From Nostoc sp. UCD121 (GTDB taxonomy: Bacteria; Cyanobacteriota; Cyanobacteriia; Cyanobacteriales; Nostocaceae): 55,251 nucleotides of DNA. The stretch lies in assembly GCF_014222285.1 (NCBI RefSeq), contig NZ_JACKZS010000028.1, forward strand, positions 1-55,251, given 5' to 3'. The translations under genes were made by a program, and so were the position numbers. Within the stretch, counting starts at the first letter, position 1. Every line of letters starts with the position of its first letter. Shown in pieces: positions 5,953 to 13,476 of the stretch. The notes below the pieces were generated by a model that was not told the DNA's origin, ran no database searches, and saw only the letters and a list, made by a program, of their open reading frames with translations.

Positions 5953-8882
5953 GTCAGTTTTACTCCCAAGGCTTCAAGTTGCTGGTTTATCCAAGTTGTG
6001 GCTGTCGTTTCATCGGTTTCTATCGCTCGTTCTACTCCTGTTTTAGCAATTTCTAGCAGTTGTTTAGATTTTAGTTTTAATAAAAATGATGATTTTATCT
6101 TCTCAGCAATCTTTTGCTGTTGAGGTTTTGGTAAAATTGGAATTAACAAATTGGCTAAATCTGGTTGAGAAATACTGTAGTAAGCCACACCATGAACTCG
6201 ACGTTCAACCTGTAAATAACCGAATTTTGAATTCAAAAATAAACTCACATACTCTGGTAAAATTTCTTGTCTAGAAACTGAAGTTAAACGTACAAGCATA
6301 ATTTCACTGCTAATAATCCCGTTAACTTCTAGTTCTGTAACGACTGCGGAATTACCAAAACTACCTTTACGGGTAAAAAGGATATCTCCGATTTGTAAAC
6401 CCACTGGCTTATCAACATCAGCCATCGTGATGGGAATTTTTACGGCACTTTCAAAATTAATCTGTCCGTTTTTGATATCGCCAACGCGAATATAAGGCGT
6501 ACCTTCCTCGGTATACTCTCGATAGTCAAAACCGTTTTGAATTGGTTCTATCAATGAACCTAAGTTTTGAGATGGAAAACCACAATCTTTAATAGCTTCT
6601 TCTGCTTGATCATATTTTGGCTGGTAATACTCAGCGTCTAAGCGACCAGAGGACATGAACGACTCAGCAAAACTCTTGACGGCAACAGTTTCTTCCGTAG
6701 GTTGCCAGTCTTTCAAGTCAAGCTCCGACAACAGCAAATCCTCAGCTTGTTGATAAATTAGCTTACTTGCATCTACTTCCATAGATGATTGATGGACTAG
6801 CTTCTCTATTGATTTCTGAAAAAAAGTAGAGAAAAGCGGAAAGAGGATGTTTTTTAAGTAGTAAGGTGCTACTTCAGGTTGTACACCTCCATACATTCCC
6901 TTGTTGATTTGTTCTTTTCCATAAAAGGTATTCAGAAAAACTGCTAGAAATGATTGGTTGAGTGTTTTGTTCCTTAGTATGAAGACGTGCGATGATGCAA
7001 TCGCTTCTATTTCTTCATTAAAGATTAAAGTATCTCCGAAATTCGCACCAGTTCTTGTGATGAGAATATCATTCCTTTTAATACGATTTTTAGACAATTT
7101 TTCCGCATCTTCTTGGGAGATATAGACTTGATTCGATAAATCAACTCTTAGTGGACGCAAGTTTTGAGTTCTAAAAAATAAGACTCCTGATAAATCATCT
7201 TCTACATACTCGCGCTTAATTTCTGTCGGATGGATAATTACAGGTTTAGTTTCACTCAGCCTTGTAGCTTGTGGCAATGCCTTAATTTGATCTTCAATTT
7301 GAAAGTATTTCCTCTTAAAAAATTCACTATCAAACCTAAAGTGAAGGTTATGATCGAGAGCCTGAGTTAATGGCACTTCAACAGCTTCAAGCCCATCCAT
7401 CAGCCACTGATACCTCACAGCATCAAACGGCGCAACAGATGGGCTTAGTTCAAAAAAACTGAAGTTCTCCTTTTTGGCAAACTCAATAAACGCTTCAGCA
7501 ATGCCGTCTTCTGTCTTTCCTTCGTGGTTATACAGGTCGTGATCTACCACTAAATGTTCGTGATTATCTCGCAAAAAATCGCCCTCTACCCCAACGACTC
7601 GTTGCACCGGAGAAGGCGGCATCAAGTCGCTGAGTTCATCATCGGGCGGTGAAGCCGTAGACGATGAAATCTTGCGCCAAATTTTATCCCCAGAGTTATC
7701 CTTCCCCGACTTTCGCATCGTGGCAAAAAAGATGTTGTAGTCATCCTTTCGGGGGCAAAGTGCGCCTGCTTTGGGGTCGTCGTTCCACTTCTGCACAAAC
7801 AGCACTGAGGTTTTTGTGCCTGTGTGCGGTTTAAAGGTGTTGCCATGTAACCCCACCACTGCCAAAATCCGGCAGCGTTCCGCAATAAAATCTCGAATGT
7901 TCTTGTCGGAAGAGTTGTTAAAGCGTCCTTGGGGAAGCACGATCGCCATTCTGCCCCCTGGTTTCAAAAAGTCCAGGTTACGCTCAATAAACAAAATGTC
8001 GCGCCCGACTTTACTTTGCCACTTGCCATCCGGCTTTTTAGCCAGATCGTAGCGGGCAATCATGCGCGGTTCTTTGATGTCTCCCGCAAAGGGAGGATTT
8101 GCCATCAGCACATCAAACTGAAACTCTCGATAGTCTCTGCTACCTTTCGGTCGCAGCCGTTTCAGCCGTTTAAATCCCTCATGGTAAATGTCATCCCAAT
8201 TATCTTGCTCGGTGACTTCATCCCACAGTTCATAGTCCAGGGTGTTCAGGTGCAACACATTTGTTTGCCCATCCCCCGCAATCAGGTTTAACGTCCGCGC
8301 CACCCGCACCGCCTTTTCATCAAAGTCGATCGCAAACACCTTGTCTTCCACATACTCTTTGCACCGGGGCGGCTTATCTTCCAACGAAAACAAATGACTC
8401 GTTGACAATCCCTCATCATCTAAAATCTGCCGCCACACATGAAAAATCGTATGCACCGGAAACCCCGATGATCCCGCAGCCGTATCAATCATGTACTCAT
8501 CCTCTTGCGGGTTGAGCATTTTCACACACAGATCAATTACATAGCGCGGCGTAAAAAACTGTCCCTTTTCGCCCTTGCTGCTCTGGTTGATCAAATACTC
8601 AAAGGCTTCATCGATCACATCCAGGTTGGAATTAAACAGCTTCACATTTTCCAACGACGACACACAAACCGACAGGTGAGACGGCGTGAGGCTAATTTTG
8701 GCATCCTCGCTAAACACCCCTTCCCACTTCTTCTTGGCTTTGTCGAAGAGATCCTGAATCTTAGTTTTCAGTGCGGCTTCTGTCTGTCCCGTATTGCGAA
8801 ATTCTAAAGAACGGGTCGATCGCCTGTTACCCTGCCCAGAATACCACTCATCATAGAGCTTGGTGAAAATCAGCTTAAACAT
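5949..8882 (-). CDS. Type I-like fused DNA adenine methylase-specificity protein (HsdM-HsdS)
   Basis: N6-adenine methyltransferase fused to two target-recognition domains, 977 aa from the ATG at 8882. AdoMet motif I 'DTAAGSSGF' lies near 133-141 and the catalytic motif IV NPPF near 262-265; 'GQFFTPRYV' precedes them, as in HsdM. The second half holds TRD1 (about 520-720) and TRD2 (about 770-940), each with HsdS-type segments such as 'IKRNDILITRTG' and 'LQIGDILFTRKG'. An upstream in-frame start would only read antisense-like sequence out of the HsdR_N frame. About 50 residues that normally join HsdR_N to 'VFKLIFTKLYDE' are missing. No motor HsdR gene is nearby, so it may be a methylase-only or all-in-one enzyme broken by deletion. 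Confidence 0.85.
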   Translation of the reverse strand: MFKLIFTKLYDEWYSGQGNRRSTRSLEFRNTGQTEAALKTKIQDLFDKAKKKWEGVFSEDAKISLTPSHLSVCVSSLENVKLFNSNLDVIDEAFEYLINQSSKGEKGQFFTPRYVIDLCVKMLNPQEDEYMIDTAAGSSGFPVHTIFHVWRQILDDEGLSTSHLFSLEDKPPRCKEYVEDKVFAIDFDEKAVRVARTLNLIAGDGQTNVLHLNTLDYELWDEVTEQDNWDDIYHEGFKRLKRLRPKGSRDYREFQFDVLMANPPFAGDIKEPRMIARYDLAKKPDGKWQSKVGRDILFIERNLDFLKPGGRMAIVLPQGRFNNSSDKNIRDFIAERCRILAVVGLHGNTFKPHTGTKTSVLFVQKWNDDPKAGALCPRKDDYNIFFATMRKSGKDNSGDKIWRKISSSTASPPDDELSDLMPPSPVQRVVGVEGDFLRDNHEHLVVDHDLYNHEGKTEDGIAEAFIEFAKKENFSFFELSPSVAPFDAVRYQWLMDGLEAVEVPLTQALDHNLHFRFDSEFFKRKYFQIEDQIKALPQATRLSETKPVIIHPTEIKREYVEDDLSGVLFFRTQNLRPLRVDLSNQVYISQEDAEKLSKNRIKRNDILITRTGANFGDTLIFNEEIEAIASSHVFILRNKTLNQSFLAVFLNTFYGKEQINKGMYGGVQPEVAPYYLKNILFPLFSTFFQKSIEKLVHQSSMEVDASKLIYQQAEDLLLSELDLKDWQPTEETVAVKSFAESFMSSGRLDAEYYQPKYDQAEEAIKDCGFPSQNLGSLIEPIQNGFDYREYTEEGTPYIRVGDIKNGQINFESAVKIPITMADVDKPVGLQIGDILFTRKGSFGNSAVVTELEVNGIISSEIMLVRLTSVSRQEILPEYVSLFLNSKFGYLQVERRVHGVAYYSISQPDLANLLIPILPKPQQQKIAEKIKSSFLLKLKSKQLLEIAKTGVERAIETDETTATTWINQQLEALGVKLT

Positions 8883-9324
8883 GGTAGTAGGAAATTTGAT
8901 CGCCATTCGTCCAGACTGCGATGGGCGCACCCGTGGCATTGCAGTAAGAGCGAAGTTGGTCTTTCCCATCCTTCAGCTTTGGCTTTTTTAGCTCTACGAG
9001 CATATAAACTGTGTTGGGACGGTCTTTGTCCATCACCAGGATGTCTGCCCGTTTCACCTCTCGCCCAAAGTTCACCCCATACTCAACCTGAATGCGACTG
9101 AGGGGATAGTGCAAGCGATCGCTCAAAACCCGTAAATATAATTGCCGAATTGCCTCCTCTGGCGTTAGCTTAATCGCCTTTTGGCGCACCAAACAAACCG
9201 TATAAGGAACATCACCGTTTTTGGTCGCCTTGAGAGTAATTGTCTGCTCTAACTGCTCAATTTCAGCGATCGCAAACTGCGACAGCTTATAATTTGAGTC
9301 CTTGAGGATATCGGCTAATTTCAT
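8875..9324 (-). CDS. HsdR N-terminal type nuclease domain, split from its HsdM-HsdS partner
   Basis: 149-aa product matching the type I restriction enzyme R N-terminal domain. The PD-(D/E)XK core is intact: Asp94 in 'KRADILVMD', Glu111-X-Lys113 in 'LVELKK', and the downstream QxxxY motif (Gln123, Tyr127). The frame stops right after 'SYYHV', and the methylase frame restarts 8 bases inside at ATG 8882. In intact relatives this domain continues through a linker into HsdM as a single polypeptide. I therefore read this as a gene split by a deletion and frameshift. The two parts could still be translated as separate proteins, since stop and start overlap. Confidence 0.75.
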   Translation of the reverse strand: MKLADILKDSNYKLSQFAIAEIEQLEQTITLKATKNGDVPYTVCLVRQKAIKLTPEEAIRQLYLRVLSDRLHYPLSRIQVEYGVNFGREVKRADILVMDKDRPNTVYMLVELKKPKLKDGKDQLRSYCNATGAPIAVWTNGDQISYYHV

Positions 9325-9662
9325 CAGGGGCTATCAATTTGACTCTAAGGGCTTCTTCGTCATAAGAGTTTAGCGCCATTGTAGTCACTGCCTGATAATT
9401 TTTTTAATTCTTTAATGGCGATCGCTGTGTATTCCTGGTGAACACATCACCCTTTTTCTATTTTATCTGTGCGATCGCAGTTCCCCAGAGGATTAGACTC
9501 ACCTTTTACTACTGCGAATTTGCCCAGAAATTCTAATGCGGCTAAACCCGGACAATTTTACAAAAAGAATCTCAATCTAGCGCTACGTAACTAGATTGAG
9601 ATTCGGGTGGCTGCCGAGAGCAGTGCAAAAGTGTGATTGGTTGTAATGTGTTAGACATCCAC
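9325..9662. other. Gene-free interval
   Basis: Contains two or three HIP1 GCGATCGC-like sites and one strong hairpin (9567-9604). No reading frame with recognisable content is seen on either strand. Confidence 0.5.
9567..9604 (-). terminator. Intrinsic terminator of the GGDEF/EAL gene
   Basis: Perfect 14-bp stem (GAATCTCAATCTAG with CTAGATTGAGATTC) and a 10-nt loop. AAAAA on its left becomes a U tract when read on the minus strand, so it terminates the gene ending at 9663. Confidence 0.85.
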
Positions 9663-11375
9663 CTATGTTGTAGTAATCTCCAGCTGCTGAAAACTTTTCT
9701 GCAACATCGGGGCAATTATATCAGCAGGAACAGGACGACTGAAGTAGAAACCTTGACCTTCATCACATCCACGCATTTGCAGGTATTCAAGCTGTTCTTT
9801 GGTTTCCACACCTTCTGCTGTGATTTTCAAGCGGAGGCTCTTTGCTAGGGCAATAATCGCATTGGTGACGGCGGCGCTATCAGGATTAGACATGACATCC
9901 TGCACAAATGATCGATCAATTTTGAGCATATTCACAGGAAAGCGTTTCAAATAATTCAGGGAGGAATAACCAGTACCGAAATCGTCTAGAGCCAAGCAGA
10001 TACCCAGTTCTCGTAATTGTTTTAAGGTTTTAACTGAACGATCAATATCAGCCATCAAGAAGCTTTCCGTCACTTCTAGTTCTAAGGAAGATGCTTGGAG
10101 TCCAGTTTCTTCAAGAATTTGGTTGACGATCTCAACCAGATAGGGTTGTTCAAACTGTCGAGATGATAGATTCACAGATATCCGAATTGGGGTAAATCCA
10201 GCAAGCTGCCAAGCACGAGTTTGGGCGCAAGCAGTTCGCAAAACCCATTCACCAATTGGTACGATCGCACCATTGGCTTCTGCAATGGGAATAAACTTTA
10301 CAGGAGAAACCAAACCTAATGTAGGATGCTGCCAGCGAAGCAACGCTTCCATCGCTATAACTTGTCCGCTATGTAAATCAATTATAGGTTGATAATAAAC
10401 CAGCATTTCGCCACGCTCTAGCGCTCCATGTAATTCATTCTCTAAAGTCAGTCGCTCCTGTAACTGAGCATTAATTTCTGGCGAATAGAATTGGTATTGG
10501 CTACGCCCTTGCTGTTTGGCTTGGTAAAGCGCTATATGAGCCTGTTGCAAAAGTTTATCTACGCTATTAGGATCGGTTAGATTATTAAGTGTGATACCGA
10601 TACTGACAGTAATATGAATCAAGTTACCTTCTACAGAAAAGGGTTTACTCAGGTTACTCAACAGCACCTGAGATAGCTTAATTACGCTTTCCAAAGAATG
10701 AATATCCATTCGGGCAAGAGCAAATTCATCTCCTTTTAAATAGGCGAGAACATCTGTTTGTGCCGTGCAGTCTAATAACCTCTTAGCAACTGCTCTTAAT
10801 AATAAATTTGTTGTCTGATGATCCAACCCATGACTCATACCAGTGAAATCGTCAATACTGAGCAAAAACACAGCTACAAGACGCTGGTTGTTTTCAGGTT
10901 GGGATAAAATCTGATGGAGGCGATCGCGGAATAAATCACGATTGGGCAATCCAGTCAGGTCATCATAATTAGTGATTTGGTGAATTAACTCATCTAATTT
11001 GTGAAGAGTTTGTGAGGTATCTGCCATCAACGTACCCGCTTCATCAGCAAATTCTGTGGGCAATTTAGGCAGTGTTTTGGTGTTCAGATAATTTTGTAAT
11101 GCACCAGATGTCAAAATGACCGGTTTGAGGAGATGGTTTAGCGCATAGAGGGTGACAGCAGTACCCGCTAATGTAGCCAATAGAGCAATAATCATAACTT
11201 GTGCCGCCATCCCAAAGGAATAGGAATTTGAGATGACGAAACTCAAAAGTAAGGTTAGAAGTGGTACATGAGTACCTAAAAAAGCCACCAACATGATTTT
11301 AGCGGTGTAACTTTTTTTGAGCCATCCAAAATTAGCTAGGAACGAGTACAAGTACAAGTTTTGATTAAAATTCAT
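9663..11375 (-). CDS. Membrane GGDEF-EAL protein, probable c-di-GMP phosphodiesterase
   Basis: 570 aa. Two membrane helices at about 28-50 and 56-80 are followed by a HAMP-like stretch, a GGDEF domain (about 130-300) and an EAL domain (about 310-565). The GGDEF signature is replaced by LKGDEF at 213-218, so the first glycine needed for cyclase activity is lost. The EAL domain keeps its metal and catalytic motifs: MEALLRW (EAL at 343-345), NLSSRQF, EVTES, DDFGTG, LKIDRSFV and TAEGVE. This predicts cyclic-di-GMP breakdown, perhaps with the degenerate GGDEF domain binding GTP as a regulator. It has its own terminator and no partner gene. Confidence 0.9.
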   Translation of the reverse strand: MNFNQNLYLYSFLANFGWLKKSYTAKIMLVAFLGTHVPLLTLLLSFVISNSYSFGMAAQVMIIALLATLAGTAVTLYALNHLLKPVILTSGALQNYLNTKTLPKLPTEFADEAGTLMADTSQTLHKLDELIHQITNYDDLTGLPNRDLFRDRLHQILSQPENNQRLVAVFLLSIDDFTGMSHGLDHQTTNLLLRAVAKRLLDCTAQTDVLAYLKGDEFALARMDIHSLESVIKLSQVLLSNLSKPFSVEGNLIHITVSIGITLNNLTDPNSVDKLLQQAHIALYQAKQQGRSQYQFYSPEINAQLQERLTLENELHGALERGEMLVYYQPIIDLHSGQVIAMEALLRWQHPTLGLVSPVKFIPIAEANGAIVPIGEWVLRTACAQTRAWQLAGFTPIRISVNLSSRQFEQPYLVEIVNQILEETGLQASSLELEVTESFLMADIDRSVKTLKQLRELGICLALDDFGTGYSSLNYLKRFPVNMLKIDRSFVQDVMSNPDSAAVTNAIIALAKSLRLKITAEGVETKEQLEYLQMRGCDEGQGFYFSRPVPADIIAPMLQKSFQQLEITTT

Positions 11376-11784
11376 AAATTCTGTTAGATCGTTGGTAAAT
11401 TAGTTCCGAGCTATTCTCGCAAAAGAGTATTTTTTATTCGAATAAAAAAGAATTAGCTCTCTTGGAACTCAACCCTGATAAGGTTCTATATTATGCTTCC
11501 CAATATTCTTTTATAATTAATATCCATAACGATAAAGTTTCTATGAAACTTATTGCACAAACAATGTCATCATCCAAATCAAAATCGTATTTATTCTTAC
11601 ACTGATAGTAATTATTCTTGTGATTAATGTGATATCAACACAAATATAATCACAGATATTTTTTATATAGTTCGATTTCAAAAATTTCGACTTATATGAA
11701 AATGTATTCAGAGAAAGTTAGATCCCCGACTTATCAAATAAGTCGGGGATTTAAAAACCGCTAAGTGTGCTATTATTCAACAAA
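11376..11784. other. AT-rich intergenic region
   Basis: About 400 bases of very AT-rich DNA upstream of the GGDEF-EAL gene, ending in a strong hairpin. No gene is seen. The promoter of the EAL gene must lie here, but no clear box can be assigned. Confidence 0.4.
11722..11750 (-). terminator. Hairpin terminator after the hpnG-like gene
   Basis: Perfect 13-bp stem ATCCCCGACTTAT / ATAAGTCGGGGAT with a CAA loop, 35 bases past the stop of the minus-strand gene. The flanking U tract is weak. Confidence 0.7.
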
Positions 11785-12492
11785 TTATTCCGGTCTATTA
11801 CCAGAAAAAAGCAAATTTGTAACTTGCTCTAACACCTTTAATGCTGTTAATGAACCTCGAATTAGCCGAGTAGCTGCAAGCGGTTGTCTAAGCATTGCCA
11901 TCGCTAAAGGGAAAGGGTTTAGGGAGCCATCAGAGTTAATTGCTGATGTGAGATCGGGGATATCGTGCTGACAATCGTCACTGACTACTCGCAGCATTGC
12001 CACGGCTACCCCACCCACCTTGAAAAACTCTAGGGCAGTAAATCCTTCCATATCAACAACATCAGCCGTCAAAGTCTCACCCAAATGAAGTTTTTCGGCA
12101 GCAGACCAAATCATGCGATCGCTAGTTAATGATTTGACTAATGATGCTTTCTCTGATATATAAGAGTGCAATTGTGCTGTGAAAGTGCGATCGCACTCTA
12201 GAAGCTTCCCTTGATAAATACAATCTTGATACAGCACAATATCACCAACTGTATAGCGATCGCTCAAGCTGCCACAGATACCCATAATCAGCACCCTGGA
12301 TTTGGGAACTAAAAATTGTCCTTGGTGGAGATACTTAAGTAAGGGTTTCATCCCAACAGGTACAGCTACTACTGTTGGGATGGAACCAGTAACGCCGCTT
12401 AATCCGCGACAAACAGCTTTATATTCTGCTCCTTGAGGTACCAGAATAGTGTTGATGGGCAAAAAATTAGGCACTAGCCCTCTCACTCTCAA
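11785..12492 (-). CDS. hpnG: Nucleoside phosphorylase-fold protein, probable hopanoid-associated phosphorylase
   Basis: 235-aa member of the PNP/UDP/MTA phosphorylase superfamily. The glycine-rich strand 'VLIMGICGSLS' and the signature 'VVDMEGFTALEFF' are visible. In hopanoid producers HpnG removes adenine from adenosylhopane, made by HpnH, to give ribosylhopane. Closeness to hpnA and hpnH and the weak match to MTA/SAH nucleosidases make HpnG the best call. The first codons overlap the ferritin-like gene by 26 bases, implying coupled translation. A general purine or SAH nucleosidase role cannot be excluded from sequence alone. Confidence 0.72.
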   Translation of the reverse strand: MRVRGLVPNFLPINTILVPQGAEYKAVCRGLSGVTGSIPTVVAVPVGMKPLLKYLHQGQFLVPKSRVLIMGICGSLSDRYTVGDIVLYQDCIYQGKLLECDRTFTAQLHSYISEKASLVKSLTSDRMIWSAAEKLHLGETLTADVVDMEGFTALEFFKVGGVAVAMLRVVSDDCQHDIPDLTSAINSDGSLNPFPLAMAMLRQPLAATRLIRGSLTALKVLEQVTNLLFSGNRPE

Positions 12493-13327
12493 TATTCTGA
12501 AGTTTGCGTTTGGGTATTAACTCAAGGGTACGGAGGGCGATGTTGGCTAGTCTGGGTAGTAATTGTGGTTGGAGTAGTCGGGGGTCATACTTGCTCATCC
12601 GGCGCTGATTTTCTACTAGACAAATGCTGAGAAATTTTTCTAGTGTCAGGTTTTTTGTAAAGATGTCAGTACCTGTGACAGCGAAGCCAGTTTTACTAGG
12701 ATCATCATTGCCAAAGACGGCAATCAAATTACTGAGAGCTTTGCCGTATTGCCAGAGGGTTTTGGCGCTTCGTAATGGGATGAATCCCTGGCCACGATGA
12801 ATTTGTGTATAGGTAAACCAGTTAACAAAAAAAACAATATGACGTGTTTCTTCATCTATGATGGGATCAAAGATAGTGAAAATGGACTCTGGAAAAACAT
12901 TAGCTTCACGGGCGATTGCAAATAACCCGTAGGCAAAGAAAGTATCCAGACACTCTTCAAAGCCAAAACGCGTAAAGACTGGCTCGATATTTTGGGGAAC
13001 TTGAATTGGTTGACGTTCTGGTATTTCGATGCCGTAACGGTCAATTAATGTTTGAAGTAGACGGGCATGGCGTAATTCTTCTTTACCTTGGAGAGCGATC
13101 GCACTTTGTAAAATAGGATCGCTCACTGTTACTGCGTAGCCACTAACTATTGCTCCAGCTTGTCGTTCTGTATCTAGAGCTTTCTCCCAAAAGGGAATAC
13201 TGCGTAAGAAACTCAAGGCTGTATCGTCCAAATCTGGCCAGGGGAGAGACTCAGGTTCGTATTCCCTGTAGCTTTCGATAAAGCTCCGGCAGAATAATTC
13301 CTTATGCTCGACAGAACCAAGTTTCAT
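12467..13327 (-). CDS. Ferritin-like diiron protein
   Basis: 286-aa helical protein. Counted from ATG 13327 there are two ExxH motifs, Glu84-xx-His87 in 'GKEELRHARLL' and Glu160-xx-His163 in 'DEETRHIVFF'. Further acidic residues near 54 (DTERQ) and 125 (FEECLD) complete a ferritin-like diiron site. Such proteins include oxygenases (AurF type) and oxidases; the substrate cannot be told. The start is chosen by AAAAGGA about 10 bases upstream; an ATG at 13363 would add 12 residues. It is co-transcribed with the hpnG-like gene, so an oxidative step or accessory role in hopanoid modification is possible, though I know of none. Confidence 0.75.
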   Translation of the reverse strand: MKLGSVEHKELFCRSFIESYREYEPESLPWPDLDDTALSFLRSIPFWEKALDTERQAGAIVSGYAVTVSDPILQSAIALQGKEELRHARLLQTLIDRYGIEIPERQPIQVPQNIEPVFTRFGFEECLDTFFAYGLFAIAREANVFPESIFTIFDPIIDEETRHIVFFVNWFTYTQIHRGQGFIPLRSAKTLWQYGKALSNLIAVFGNDDPSKTGFAVTGTDIFTKNLTLEKFLSICLVENQRRMSKYDPRLLQPQLLPRLANIALRTLELIPKRKLQNIESERASA

Positions 13328-13476
13328 CTTTGAAGTTTCCTTTTGTATTAAAGATTGGGTCATATCTGAGTGACAATAAATAATATTGCCGTTAGTAGTA
13401 ACCAAAACTCGCAAACCGAAGGTGATTGCTGTAGCATGACTAAATAATTGTGTCACCCACACGATAATTTTCCAAG

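Noticed and set aside
7622..8807. Several open frames of 60-120 codons on both strands inside hsdM
   Set aside because: The region codes for the methylase core with intact motifs; the others have no start context or recognisable domain.
8883..8969. Upstream extension of the HsdM-HsdS reading frame to 8969
   Set aside because: These 29 codons overlap the HsdR_N domain in another frame and have no counterpart in the family.
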